A stretch of 64,000 nt of DNA from JAICKM01 sp038228295 (GCA_038228295.1 JBBRPH010000020.1:11476-75475), one strand, 5' to 3'. Shown: positions 1 through 8,582, counted from the first letter of the stretch. The notes: generated from the sequence alone by a model not told the origin. Translations and numbers: made by a program.

Positions 1-1539
1 CAGTCCACCAACTCCGCCGCCTTTTTCGCCGCCAACCGCCAACTGACCGCTTGGCAAAACGGCATCGCCGTGTCGGGCGACTATATGAGCGCGGCTTCGT
101 TCCTGGGCATCGCCGGGCTGATCGCCTTCAACGGCTACGACGGCTTCATGTACTCAGTCGGCTTCCTGGTCGCCTATCTGACCGTGCTGCTGATCGTGGC
201 CGAACCGCTGCGCAACGCCGGCAAATATACGATGGCCGATGTGCTGGCCTACCGGTTACAGGCCCGCCCGGTGCGTTCGATGGCCGCTCTTAGCACGCTC
301 ACGGTCAGCACCTTCTATATGATCGCCCAGATGATCGGTGCGGGCACGTTGGTGACGCTGTTGCTTAGTTCATCGGGTATCAAGTATGAAGCGGCCGTGA
401 TCGGCGTGGGCATCCTGATGATCGTCTACGTGGTGTTCGGGGGAATGCTGGCGACCACCTGGGTGCAGATCATCAAAGCGATCCTGTTGATGGGCGGCAC
501 GATCATCCTCAGCATCATGGTCCTCGGCAACTACGGGTTCGACCTGGGCCGCTTCTTCGACGCGGTGAGCCATGTGCAATACACCGACGCGACGACCCAC
601 GCCCTCGTAACCAAAAACTTCTTGGAGCCGGGCCTGCTCTACAAGGGTGGCTTTTTCACGAAGCCTTACGGCGGGTTGGACTTGCTCTCGCTGGGGTTGG
701 CCCTCGTGCTGGGCACGGCGGGGCTGCCGCATATCCTGGTGCGCTTCTATACCGTGCCTAATGCGAAGACGGCCCGCATTAGCATCGTCTGGGCGATGCT
801 GATCATCGGCTTCTTCTATATTCTGACCACCTTCCTCGGCTGGGGTGCGGCGACGCTGGTGGGCCGTGATTTTATCGCCAAGAACGGCGGCACCAACATG
901 GCCGCGCCGCTATTGGCGCAAAAGCTGGGCGGCGAGGTGTTTTTCGCCTTCATCTCGGCCATTGCCTTCGCCACCATCCTGGCGGTGGTCGCTGGGTTGA
1001 CGATCAGCGCCTCCACGTCTTTCGCGCACGACTTCTGGACCAACGTGGTGCGTCGGGGTAAGGAGCAGACGAAAGATGAAGAGGTGCGCGTTGCCCGCAT
1101 TGCCGCCTTCGTGGTCGGCTTAGTCTCGATTGCGTTGGCGCTGGCCTTGAAGGATCTTAATGTGGCCTTCTTGGTCGGCCTAGCCTTCGCGGTCGCGGCT
1201 TCGGCCAACCTGCCGGTGATCGTCTTCTCGCTGTTCTGGAAGCGGTTTAACACCAACGGAGCGGTGATCGGCATTGCCACCGGGCTGATTGCTTCGCTGG
1301 TGCTGATTATCATCAGCCCCAGCATCATGGGCATTGACCCGGCGGGCACGGCCGGCGCAGCGCGCCACCTGATTCAGGCGAATGCGATCTTCCCGCTCAA
1401 CAATCCAGGCATCGTCAGCATCCCGCTCGGCTTCCTGGGCGCCTATCTCGGCACGCTGCTGGGCCGCGAACCCAGCGCCGAAGCCCAATTCACCGAACTG
1501 AATGTGCGCGCTAACACGGGCCTGGGCGCCGAAGTCTAG
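1..1539 (+). CDS. actP: Sodium:solute symporter, acetate permease (ActP)-like, 5' truncated by window edge
   Basis: The frame is open from base 1, so the N-terminus lies outside the window; the ATG at 85 and GTG at 70 are internal. The visible 512 codons carry the ActP hallmarks of the SSS family: a GDYMSAASFLGI segment at codons 26-37, 'MIAQMIGAGTLV', 'VFGGMLATTWVQIIKA', 'GTAGLPHILVRFYTV' and 'AFATILAVVAGLT'. About eleven membrane helices are visible. The family imports acetate or other short-chain monocarboxylates with sodium across the cytoplasmic membrane. Substrate is inferred from closeness to ActP, not proven. A perfect hairpin terminator follows the TAG, so it is the last gene of its transcript. 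Confidence 0.9.
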   Translation, partial: QSTNSAAFFAANRQLTAWQNGIAVSGDYMSAASFLGIAGLIAFNGYDGFMYSVGFLVAYLTVLLIVAEPLRNAGKYTMADVLAYRLQARPVRSMAALSTLTVSTFYMIAQMIGAGTLVTLLLSSSGIKYEAAVIGVGILMIVYVVFGGMLATTWVQIIKAILLMGGTIILSIMVLGNYGFDLGRFFDAVSHVQYTDATTHALVTKNFLEPGLLYKGGFFTKPYGGLDLLSLGLALVLGTAGLPHILVRFYTVPNAKTARISIVWAMLIIGFFYILTTFLGWGAATLVGRDFIAKNGGTNMAAPLLAQKLGGEVFFAFISAIAFATILAVVAGLTISASTSFAHDFWTNVVRRGKEQTKDEEVRVARIAAFVVGLVSIALALALKDLNVAFLVGLAFAVAASANLPVIVFSLFWKRFNTNGAVIGIATGLIASLVLIIISPSIMGIDPAGTAGAARHLIQANAIFPLNNPGIVSIPLGFLGAYLGTLLGREPSAEAQFTELNVRANTGLGAEV

Positions 1540-1555
1540 CCGTCCTGTCGGTTAG

Positions 1556-1594
1556 CAAGCCTGGGGCTGGATCAGTGATCCAGCCCCAGGCTTG
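1556..1594 (+). terminator. Intrinsic terminator-like hairpin after actP-like gene
   Basis: Perfect 18-bp arms at 1556-1573 and 1577-1594 with a 3-nt loop, followed by TTATT. It lies 17 nt after the symporter stop and, being nearly symmetrical, could also stop the convergent desulfurase-like gene. Confidence 0.75.
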
Positions 1595-1675
1595 TTATTG
1601 GCCTAAGTTACCGATTGACGACACCACGGCGACACAGGGATTGCTATTGATCTCCGTGTCTCCGTGGTGAATTGT

Positions 1676-1703
1676 CACGCTTCATGCCTCACGTTTCGCG
1701 ATT
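1676..1703. repeat. Degenerate heptamer array overlapping the stop of the PLP enzyme
   Basis: Four consecutive 7-mers: CACGCTT, CATGCCT, CACGTTT, CGCGATT. The array contains the stop codon of the minus-strand gene (1682-1684), so it encodes that protein's last residues. CACGCTT also occurs at 52487 and, inverted, near 39385. Confidence 0.6.
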
Positions 1704-2962
1704 CCTTGTAGCGTCTCTACCAGACGGGCAATCTCAGCCGGCGTGTTGTAGTGGACCGCGCCGATGCGGACGGCCCCGCCGTGACCTTCGAGGCCCAACC
1801 GCTCCATGATCTCCAACGCATAGTAGTTGCCGGTCCAGGCAAAGATGCCGGCGGCGGCCAGGGCACGCCCGACAGCGACGGTGTCGTGCCCATCTAGCGT
1901 AAAGGCTACGGTCGGCACCCGCTCGGCCAAGCGGGCTAGGTCGCTGATGCCGTAGAGCCGTAGGCCCGGCACCGTCGCCAGGCCGGTGAGCAGGGCCCGG
2001 CTGAGATCCGTTTCATGCCGGCGGATCGCGGTCATGGCGGCGTGTAGGGCCGCGTGTTGCGCTAGATCGACATCAGCGGCGCTGCGCCGGCCTAAGTCGG
2101 CCAGATAGCCGAGTGTGCCGACCAGCCCAGCTAGGCACTCGTGGTTTTTGGTGCCGTTCTCAAAGCGGTCGGGTACGGTGTCGGCGGCGGGCCGCACTTT
2201 GTAGGGGCGCAAGGCGTGCAGCAACTCGGCCCGGCCCCAGGCGATGCCCAGGTGCGGCCCGAAGAACTTGTAGGCCGAACAGACCAAGTAATCGGCACCC
2301 AGCGCCTGCACGTCAAGCGGACCGTGCGGGCCATAATGCACCGCGTCTACCCAGAGCAGCGCGCCTGCCGCGTGAACCAAGCGGGCGACGGCGGCGATGT
2401 CGGGTACGGTGCCGACGGCGTTGGAGGCGTGGGTCACGGCGACCAAGCGGGTACGCGGCGAGAGCAGCCCCGCTAATGCATCCATGTCCAGCGTGCAATC
2501 CTCCAGGCGCACCGGCACTCGCTTAATCGTCACACCACGCTCGGCCAAGTCGGTCCAGGGCGTAACGTTAGCATCATGGTCCAATTCCGTCACCAGCACC
2601 TCGTCGCCGGGGCCGAGCGTGCGCCCAATCGCCCGGCTGAGGGTGTAGGTCAACTGCGTCATATTGGCCCCGAAGATGATTTCCTGCGCCGACGGCGCGT
2701 TGAGGAAGTCGGCCATGCCCTGGCGGGCGGTTTGCACCAGCGCATCGGTGCGCGTGCTGGTCAGGAAGAGACCATGCACATTGGCGTTGCTCGTCTGGAG
2801 ATAGGTGGTGATCGCATCCATCATCCGGCGCGGCACTTGCGTGCCGGCAGGGTTGTCGAGGTAGACGACCGGCCGGCCATCCTGTTGCTGCGCCAACGAC
2901 GGGAACTGGGCGCGTATCCAGGTCGCGTCCAGGTTGGGCGTGGTAGGGGCGAGAAGGGTCAT
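1682..2962 (-). CDS. Cysteine desulfurase-like PLP aminotransferase (class V, TIGR01976-type)
   Basis: A 426-residue fold-type I PLP enzyme of the NifS/SufS-like class V group. The PLP lysine sits in 'CSAYKFFGPHLG' (about residue 230), preceded by the cofactor Asp/His pair in 'WVDAVHYG'. In true desulfurases a catalytic cysteine lies in the C-terminal 'RxGxHC' loop; here the corresponding segment reads 'VRIGAVHYNT', with Tyr instead of Cys. This matches the cysteine-desulfurase-like subfamily (TIGR01976), whose reaction is unsettled, so sulfur mobilisation should not be assumed. It is monocistronic; ATG at 2962 is preceded by an AGGAGA sequence. Confidence 0.85.
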   Translation of the reverse strand: MTLLAPTTPNLDATWIRAQFPSLAQQQDGRPVVYLDNPAGTQVPRRMMDAITTYLQTSNANVHGLFLTSTRTDALVQTARQGMADFLNAPSAQEIIFGANMTQLTYTLSRAIGRTLGPGDEVLVTELDHDANVTPWTDLAERGVTIKRVPVRLEDCTLDMDALAGLLSPRTRLVAVTHASNAVGTVPDIAAVARLVHAAGALLWVDAVHYGPHGPLDVQALGADYLVCSAYKFFGPHLGIAWGRAELLHALRPYKVRPAADTVPDRFENGTKNHECLAGLVGTLGYLADLGRRSAADVDLAQHAALHAAMTAIRRHETDLSRALLTGLATVPGLRLYGISDLARLAERVPTVAFTLDGHDTVAVGRALAAAGIFAWTGNYYALEIMERLGLEGHGGAVRIGAVHYNTPAEIARLVETLQGIAKREA

Positions 2963-3143
2963 GGGTGGTTCTCCTTATGTTTTGTATGGCGAAATCGCAA
3001 CTACGATCAGGACTATAGCTCTGCTGCCTGTCTACACGGTCAGGCGACTAGGGTTTAGCTCTCGGCATCGTTCCTGCTTTTGGCTGGTCCAACGGATTAT
3101 ACAGCGCGCCGGCGGGCGCTAAGGTAAAGGTAAAGGAGTACTA

Positions 3144-4058
3144 ATGAGCCGCATTCAATTCGGCTGGTCGCTACCCAGCGGAGCGCGTGACAAGAGCCGC
3201 CGCCAAGAATACACCGCCGGCATCGCCCGCGGCATGAAGCTGATCACCGGCCATTTCGCCTCGACCTGGTTTGTCGATCACTTCCAGTTTGACGATAGCG
3301 ATCAGTTGGAAGCCTGGGTCGCGTTGAGCTATTTCGCCGCCCAGTATCCGCAGTTTCAGTTCGGCCATGCCGTATTGTGCCAATCATACCGTAACCCGGC
3401 TCTTACTGCCAAGATGGGCGCATCATTGCAGTTTCTGAGCGGTGGGCGCTTCATCCTGGGCATCGGCGCCGGCTGGCACGAGCCGGAGTATCAGGCTTAC
3501 GGCTACCCCTTCCCGCCTGCTGGGCAACGGGTGGAGGAATTTGAGGAGACGCTCGAAATCATCAAGCGAATGTGGCACGATGAGAAGGCCACGTTCGAGG
3601 GCAAGCACTATCAGGTGCGGGATGCCTGGTGTGAGCCGAAGCCGGAGCCGACGCCGCCGATTATGATCGGTGGGTCGAAGCCGCGAATGTTGCGCATTAT
3701 CGCCCGTTACGCCGACTGGTGGAACGTATCGTGGACCGGCATTGCGGATTATCGGAAACAAGTAGTGGAGTCGGAGCGGGCCTGCGCCGAAATCGGCCGT
3801 GACCCGGCGAGCTTGCGCCGCACCTGGTTCGGCGGCTGCCTTTGCGCTTCCACCGAGACCGAGGTGCAACGCCTCAACACGCGGGGCATCAAACCGGAGA
3901 ATGCGTTCGTCGGCACTCCCGCTCAGATCATGGAGCAAATGGCTCCCTTCATTGAATTAGGTGTAGACTACTTCATGCTCGGCGCAGGCGGCTTTCCCGA
4001 CCTGACAACGTTGGAACTGTTGGTCAACGAGGTGCTGCCGAAGCTGAACCCGGCGTAG
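3144..4058 (+). CDS. LLM-class flavin/F420-dependent oxidoreductase
   Basis: A 304-residue protein of the bacterial luciferase-like monooxygenase superfamily (TIM barrel using FMN or coenzyme F420). Typical segments are 'FGHAVLCQSYRNPALTAKMGASLQFLSGGR', split here as the 'NPALTAK' and 'SGGRFILGIGAGW' motifs, then 'GYPFPPAGQRVEEFEETLEIIKRMW' and 'PPIMIGGSKPRMLRIIARYADWWN'. The start ATG is preceded by AAAGGAG 5 nt upstream. Substrate cannot be read from sequence. Monocistronic, facing uvsE; many Chloroflexota carry F420-linked members, so an F420 cofactor is plausible but inferred. Confidence 0.88.
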   Translation: MSRIQFGWSLPSGARDKSRRQEYTAGIARGMKLITGHFASTWFVDHFQFDDSDQLEAWVALSYFAAQYPQFQFGHAVLCQSYRNPALTAKMGASLQFLSGGRFILGIGAGWHEPEYQAYGYPFPPAGQRVEEFEETLEIIKRMWHDEKATFEGKHYQVRDAWCEPKPEPTPPIMIGGSKPRMLRIIARYADWWNVSWTGIADYRKQVVESERACAEIGRDPASLRRTWFGGCLCASTETEVQRLNTRGIKPENAFVGTPAQIMEQMAPFIELGVDYFMLGAGGFPDLTTLELLVNEVLPKLNPA

Positions 4059-4122
4059 CGGGTTGGCAGTGCCGCTGATTGGTCGGAGCACCAATCAGTC
4101 TCTATACCATATCTAGTATCTA

Positions 4123-4160
4123 TGAATGTAGGCGCGCCATCCATGGCGCGCCTACATTCA
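4123..4160. terminator. Perfect 18-bp inverted repeat between convergent genes
   Basis: Arms 4123-4140 and 4143-4160 are exact reverse complements with only CC between. It lies between the convergent LLM oxidoreductase and uvsE genes, where a bidirectional terminator is expected, but no T-tract follows on either side; a cruciform or repeat relic is the alternative. Confidence 0.5.
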
Positions 4161-4180
4161 TGCCGACCCCTACACCATTG

Positions 4181-4225
4181 ATCGTTAACTGCCGACCGTC
4201 AACCACCGACTACCGACCACCGACC
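4181..4225. repeat. Degenerate heptamer array overlapping the uvsE stop
   Basis: At least five successive 7-mers (ACTGCCG, ACCGTCA, ACCACCG, ACTACCG, ACCACCG) at 4188-4222, with a partial unit either side. The TAG of the minus-strand uvsE gene (4210-4212) lies inside, so the last residues of UvsE are repeat-encoded. Confidence 0.65.
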
Positions 4226-5160
4226 AGGCCGTGGGGTGGCTGGATGTTTGCGGCGGTGAAGTAGTCCATAATCCGCAGCACGGCCTGATCTTTGGCTTTG
4301 GCCTCAAACATCACATCGAAGTCGCGCAGGTCGGCGGCGGCTTGGACGTAGGCGGCGAAAGCGACGGGGTCAATGTAATCGGCGTGCGCGCCGGGACGCG
4401 CGGCTTGCAGGCGCGCCGGCTTGCCTTTCACTTTGACCTCCGTTAGCTCCGTGGTCGCGTCCGAGTAATGCGTCTTCGGCGTGACGGCTGCCGGCCAAGT
4501 GGCGAGGCAGGTAGCCAGGGCGCTATGCTCATCTAGGCCGGGCGTGCCGTTCAGCGCGTGGTGCAGGTTGTCGAACACCACCGGTACGCCGGTCGCCTCG
4601 TGAACAACCAGCGCGTCACCCACACTGTATAGCCGATCGTCGTTTTCAATCACCAGGCGCGCACGGATCGAATCGGGTAACTCGCGGTAATGTTCGATGA
4701 AGCGGGCAAGCGCGGTCGGCTTATCGCCGTATACACCGCCGATATGCAGGATCATTTTGGCCGTCGGGGGCAGGGCCATCATATCCAGTACATCGGCATG
4801 GTACTGCAACTCACGCACCGCCGCCGCCCGAATTGCCGGGGTGGGCGAGTTTAGTACCGTGTACTGACCGGGGTGGCTACTCAGGCGGATGTCGAGTTCA
4901 CGGGCTAGCGCGCCGGTGCGTGCCAGATCCTCCCGCGCTTCCGCTAACTGGTTGCCGAACTGTGGTCGCTTGGGATCGGTGAAATACGGCGCGATGTTGG
5001 ATGAGAGCCGGTACATTCGGATGCCCTGTTCGCCACAGTAGGCGAGAATTTGGCGGACGTATTCCAGACTGGTCCGTAAGTGAGGACCGTTTTCCGGTCG
5101 CCGGGCATCGTGTGCCCGCACGTCAATACCCAATACCACACAAGCAAAACCTATGCGCAT
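4210..5160 (-). CDS. uvsE: UV damage endonuclease UvsE/UvdE
   Basis: A 316-residue UVDE-family TIM-barrel endonuclease that nicks DNA 5' of cyclobutane dimers and 6-4 photoproducts, starting an excision route independent of UvrABC. Family motifs: 'YRLSSNIAPYFTDP' near residue 50, 'RLSSHPGQYTVLNSP' near 90, 'LHIGGVYGDK' near 145, 'LVIENDD' near 175, 'VVFDNLHHALN' near 200, and 'FDVMFEAKAKD' near the C-terminus; these supply the His/Glu/Asp metal ligands. Length matches the family core. The C-terminal residues after 'NIQPPH' are encoded by a heptamer array and are probably an accretion. Confidence 0.93.
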   Translation of the reverse strand: MRIGFACVVLGIDVRAHDARRPENGPHLRTSLEYVRQILAYCGEQGIRMYRLSSNIAPYFTDPKRPQFGNQLAEAREDLARTGALARELDIRLSSHPGQYTVLNSPTPAIRAAAVRELQYHADVLDMMALPPTAKMILHIGGVYGDKPTALARFIEHYRELPDSIRARLVIENDDRLYSVGDALVVHEATGVPVVFDNLHHALNGTPGLDEHSALATCLATWPAAVTPKTHYSDATTELTEVKVKGKPARLQAARPGAHADYIDPVAFAAYVQAAADLRDFDVMFEAKAKDQAVLRIMDYFTAANIQPPHGLVGGR

Positions 5161-5229
5161 GATTGTTGCTCCTCTATTACCCCCGGTCTGTGGATCGGCC
5201 CTAAAGCAGGAGGTATGCCGCTTTACAGA

Positions 5230-5264
5230 GGACGGAGGGCGGAGGGCGGAGTGCAGCGGGCGTA
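5230..5264. repeat. Degenerate heptamer array
   Basis: Successive 7-mers GGACGGA, GGGCGGA, GGGCGGA, GTGCAGC, GGGCGTA. One of several heptamer arrays in this window. Confidence 0.6.
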
Positions 5265-5323
5265 ATATAGTGGATCAACTAGGGAAGTGGGGATTTTGCT
5301 TGCTAAATTGGTGGATTTGCCGA

Positions 5324-5352
5324 TTGACTCATGCGGTAAGGTGTGGTAAGAT
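5324..5352 (+). promoter_or_regulatory. Sigma70-type promoter with no protein gene downstream
   Basis: TTGACT (5324-5329), exactly 17 nt, then TAAGAT (5347-5352). Eleven of twelve spacing/consensus expectations are close to sigma70. No plus-strand gene follows, so it may drive a small RNA of about 100 nt ending at the 5422-5456 hairpin, or be fortuitous. Confidence 0.4.
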
Positions 5353-5421
5353 AAGAGAGCAAACCACTTAACTCCTCGGGCAGCAAATGCCCACTCACTT
5401 CCTCTTTTTGCAGGAAACAAG

Positions 5422-5456
5422 GCCCGGCGCGTGGTAACTCTACCAACGCGCCGGGC
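5422..5456 (-). terminator. Terminator-like hairpin after acyl-CoA synthetase
   Basis: Arms 5422-5436 and 5441-5456 pair with a single bulged base; 10 uninterrupted GC-rich pairs at the base. It sits 25 nt beyond the stop of the minus-strand ligase gene. Downstream in that direction is a short T-containing stretch (CCTTGTTT). Confidence 0.6.
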
Positions 5457-5480
5457 AGGTGGGGCCGGCTGTTTTATCCC

Positions 5481-7073
5481 CTAGTGAACCCGTGTATCCA
5501 GTCCTTGCCAGTAGGGATCACGCAACTCGTTTTTGATGATCTTGCCGGTGCCCGTCTTGGGGAATTCGCTGCGGATTTCCACGCTGCGCGGGTGCTTGAA
5601 GCGCGGTAGTCGCTCGCCGGCAAAGGCCAGCAATTCCTCGGCGGTGGCCGTGTGGCCCGGTTTGAGAACGACCAGCGCCAACGGCACCTCGCCCCAGCGG
5701 TCGTCGGGCACCGCGATCACCGCCGCCTCCAGCACCGCAGGTGACTGGTAAAACACATCCTCGATCTCGACCGACGAAATATTCTCACCGCCGCTGATGA
5801 TCACATCCTTTTTGCGGTCTTTGATCTGCAAATAGCCTTCTTCGTCTATGGTTGCTAGATCGCCCGTGTGGAACCAGCCCCCGGCCAGTGCCGCCGCCGT
5901 TTCTTCCGGCAGGTTATGGTAGCCGCGCATCACGTTGTCGCCGCGCGCCCAGATTTCACCGATTTCGCTGCCATCGCGCGCCACATCATGGCCGTCACTG
6001 CTCACCACGCGCACTTCAACTCCCAGGCCGGGCAGGCCGGTCATGGCCTTGCGCGCATAGAGTTCCTCCTGCGGGCGGTCGGCTAGCGTGTTCTTGATCG
6101 TGGCAACACTCACAAGTGGGCAGGTTTCACTGAGGCCGTAGCCCACGAAGCAGTCTATGTTCAACTGTTCGCGGGCGGCGGCGATCAGGCTAGGCGGCGG
6201 CGGCGCGCCGCCAATTAGCACCCACTCCAGGCTCGACAGATCATACTTGTGCAGATCGGGACATGACAGCAGCGCTGCCAGCATCGTCGGCACCAAGCCC
6301 ATCGCCGTCACGTGGTCGCGCTCCACTGCCTGGCAGACCAGGGTTGGGTCGAAGCGTGAGATGACCGACATGGTGCCGCCGACTGCCACCATATAATGCG
6401 GCGTGCCCCAGGCGTTGACGTGGAACAGCGGCACTGAGCCGACCAGGGCCACGTCGCGGTCGCGGATGCCGAGAATGGCAATGCAGCTAAAGGCGTGCAG
6501 GTAGAGATTGCGGTGGGTTAGCTCGACCCCTTTAGGTCGTCCAGTAGTGCCGCTGGTATAAAAGAGTTCGGCCACGCTGTTTTCGTCAATATGGTCATAC
6601 GGCAGCGGATCGTCAGTTGCGGCGGCCAGCAATTGTTCATAGCTGTGCGCGTGGGCCGGCGCCTCGTCACCCAGTAAGATAATGTGCTTTAAGCTCGACA
6701 CGGCCTCCTGCAACTGGAAACCGAGCGCGGTGAACTCCGGTCCGATGATCAGTGCTTGGGCCGGCGCATCGCTCAGGATATAGGCTAGATCTTGGGGCCG
6801 CAAGCGCACATTCAGCGGTAACAACACCAGTTCGGCGGGCAGTACGCCAAAGTAGGCTTCGAGGATTTGGTGGTTGTTGAGGCCCAGGTAGGCGACAACC
6901 GCGCCCGGCCCCAAGCCTAGCCCGCGCAGGGCATGACCGAAGCGGTGGACACGCTCTTGGAACAGGCGATAGGTGAAGCGCTGATCACCGTTGATGATCG
7001 CCGTTTTGTTGGGGTAGACAGCGGCAGCACGATTGAGAAAGCGGGTCGGCGTGAGGGGCAGTTCCATCGTCAA
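5481..7073 (-). CDS. Long/medium-chain acyl-CoA synthetase (AMP-forming ligase)
   Basis: A 530-residue ANL-superfamily enzyme that activates a carboxylic acid as acyl-AMP and transfers it to CoA. Core motifs are intact: A3 'YTSGTTGRPKGVELTH' near residue 172, A5 'GYGLSETCP' near 320, A7/A8 'GWFHTGDLA...DRKKDVIISGGENISS' near 405-435, and the A10 lysine in 'PKTGTGKIIKNELR' near 515. Closest to the fatty-acyl-CoA synthase group (FadD/AlkK-like); chain length is not readable. Start ATG 7073; MTM gives an alternative at 7067. Monocistronic, with a heptamer array directly upstream. Confidence 0.9.
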   Translation of the reverse strand: MTMELPLTPTRFLNRAAAVYPNKTAIINGDQRFTYRLFQERVHRFGHALRGLGLGPGAVVAYLGLNNHQILEAYFGVLPAELVLLPLNVRLRPQDLAYILSDAPAQALIIGPEFTALGFQLQEAVSSLKHIILLGDEAPAHAHSYEQLLAAATDDPLPYDHIDENSVAELFYTSGTTGRPKGVELTHRNLYLHAFSCIAILGIRDRDVALVGSVPLFHVNAWGTPHYMVAVGGTMSVISRFDPTLVCQAVERDHVTAMGLVPTMLAALLSCPDLHKYDLSSLEWVLIGGAPPPPSLIAAAREQLNIDCFVGYGLSETCPLVSVATIKNTLADRPQEELYARKAMTGLPGLGVEVRVVSSDGHDVARDGSEIGEIWARGDNVMRGYHNLPEETAAALAGGWFHTGDLATIDEEGYLQIKDRKKDVIISGGENISSVEIEDVFYQSPAVLEAAVIAVPDDRWGEVPLALVVLKPGHTATAEELLAFAGERLPRFKHPRSVEIRSEFPKTGTGKIIKNELRDPYWQGLDTRVH

Positions 7074-7080
7074 TCTCCTA

Positions 7081-7130
7081 TGGCGTAATACGTCATGCGT
7101 AATGCGTAAGGTTTGTTGCGTGAAACGTGA
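7081..7130. repeat. Heptamer array upstream of acyl-CoA synthetase start
   Basis: TGGCGTA, ATACGTC, ATGCGTA, ATGCGTA at 7081-7108, then TTGCGTG and AAACGTG units. Read on the minus strand it gives CACGTTT-CACGCAA and two TACGCAT units, nearly the same order as the array at 52487. Confidence 0.6.
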
Positions 7131-7205
7131 TTATGTTGTAGCGGGGGGTGTTCGGCGGCTCTGTGGCGGTAGTATAGACGGCTGTGGGACTGCTGTCAAG
7201 ATCCG

Positions 7206-8582
7206 TCACTCGCCCATATCCAGGGCCGGTGCCTCGTCAGAGTCGAGGGTAACACGGCGGATGCGGGCCCCGATACGCTGGCCCGGACCGCGCACGGCGG
7301 AGGCAAAGTGCTGGGCGAGTTCGGCCGCGCTAGGGCGCTGCTGTGGGTTTTTGTGCAGGGCGTTCAGGACCACGGCCTCCACGGCAGGAGAGATCTGCGA
7401 ATTAAGCTCATGCAGGGGTGGTGGCGCATCGTGCAGTTGCATTAGCGCGACTTTCAGCGGATCACCGTCGGGCGACTCAAAGGGTAGCCGGCCGCCCAGC
7501 ATCCGGTAGAGCATGATGCCCAGGCTGTAGACATCTGCGCGTCCATCGTATGGCTTGTTTTGTAGCCGTTCGGGTGCCATATAGGCGGGGGTGCCCAACA
7601 CATGGCCCACCAGCGTCAGTTGCTGTTCGCCTGCCGCGCCGCCCTCGTCGTCCAGGATTTTGGCGATGCCGAAGTCCACCACCTTGACGATTTCGGCGTG
7701 GCGTGTTTGGTGCAGAAAAATGTTGGCCGGCTTGAGGTCACGGTGGATGATGCCCTGCTCGTGCGCCTCGGTCAGCACCGCGCAGATCGGCATCAGGATC
7801 TCGGCGCAGCGGCCCAGCGTCAGTGTGCCCGCCGAGTTAAGTTCATCGGCTAGCGAATAACCTTCCAGCAACTCCATCACCAGATAGGTAATACCTTGCG
7901 GTGTGACACCGAAATCCGTCACTGACACCGCATTGGGGTGGTGGATACGGCAGGCGGCGATGCCCTCGCGCTGGAAGCGGGCGCGCTGTTCGGGGGTGGT
8001 GGCGGCTGTGGTCTTGAGGATCTTAATCGCCACATGGCTGCTTAACACTTGGTGCGTGGCCTTGTAGACGGCGCCTGCCGCGCCCGCGCCGATCAATGAT
8101 TCCAGCCGATATTTATCGCCGATAATCGTGCCCGGCCCCACTTCGGCCAGGCTGTTGGGCACGATAGCGGGCCGGGGCGGCTCCGTCACCGGCTGCGCCA
8201 GCCGCTTCATGTGCAATTGCGCCTGCACCCGCGCCAGCACCACCGGGAAGTCGAGCGGCTTGGTCACGTAATCGTTGGCCCCGATTTCCAACGCTTCTAC
8301 AATATCCTGACTGCCGTCCAGCGCCGTCGCCATGATGATCGGCAGTTCCGTCACTGAGCGGTTCTTGCGCACGATCTTCAGCACTTCCAGCCCACTGATA
8401 CCCGGCATCATCACGTCCAGCACCACTAAATCGAAGGTCTGCTGACGGATCAGTTGCAACGCCTCAATACCGTCTTTAGCGAGCGCGACACTGTAGCCCT
8501 GCCGCTGTAAGCGGCGCGACAACATATGGCGATTCATTTCGTCGTCATCCACGACCAGCAGTGTGGCAGGGGGAACGTTCAT
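7206..8582 (-). CDS. Response-regulator receiver fused to a Ser/Thr protein kinase
   Basis: 458 residues. Residues 6-125 form a CheY-like receiver: acidic pocket D12-D14, phosphoacceptor D56 in 'VVLDVMMPG', and the switch lysine in 'DYVTKP'. Residues about 158-430 form a Hanks-type kinase: glycine loop 'IGAGAAGAVYKA', catalytic lysine in 'HVAIKILK', 'HRDLKPANI', 'VVDFGIAK' and 'GTPAYMAPE'. All catalytic residues are present. The order receiver-then-kinase suggests that a histidine kinase controls Ser/Thr phosphorylation by this cytoplasmic protein (inference). No membrane segment is seen. The partner kinase is not adjacent. Monocistronic. Confidence 0.93.
   Translation of the reverse strand: MNVPPATLLVVDDDEMNRHMLSRRLQRQGYSVALAKDGIEALQLIRQQTFDLVVLDVMMPGISGLEVLKIVRKNRSVTELPIIMATALDGSQDIVEALEIGANDYVTKPLDFPVVLARVQAQLHMKRLAQPVTEPPRPAIVPNSLAEVGPGTIIGDKYRLESLIGAGAAGAVYKATHQVLSSHVAIKILKTTAATTPEQRARFQREGIAACRIHHPNAVSVTDFGVTPQGITYLVMELLEGYSLADELNSAGTLTLGRCAEILMPICAVLTEAHEQGIIHRDLKPANIFLHQTRHAEIVKVVDFGIAKILDDEGGAAGEQQLTLVGHVLGTPAYMAPERLQNKPYDGRADVYSLGIMLYRMLGGRLPFESPDGDPLKVALMQLHDAPPPLHELNSQISPAVEAVVLNALHKNPQQRPSAAELAQHFASAVRGPGQRIGARIRRVTLDSDEAPALDMGE

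Larger units (their letters stand above)
5161..5480. other. 320-bp intergenic region, possible small RNA locus
   Basis: No convincing protein gene. It holds a heptamer array (5230-5264), a good plus-strand promoter-like pair with no gene downstream (5324-5352), two short hairpins (around 5378-5392 and 5400-5418) and a strong hairpin (5422-5456) that ends the acyl-CoA synthetase transcript coming from the other side. Confidence 0.6.

Noticed and set aside
816..1349. Long open frame antisense to the symporter gene
   Set aside because: Shadow of a high-GC coding region; no ribosome site, promoter or recognisable domain. Similar antisense frames over tig, panE and the GH63-like gene were dropped for the same reason.
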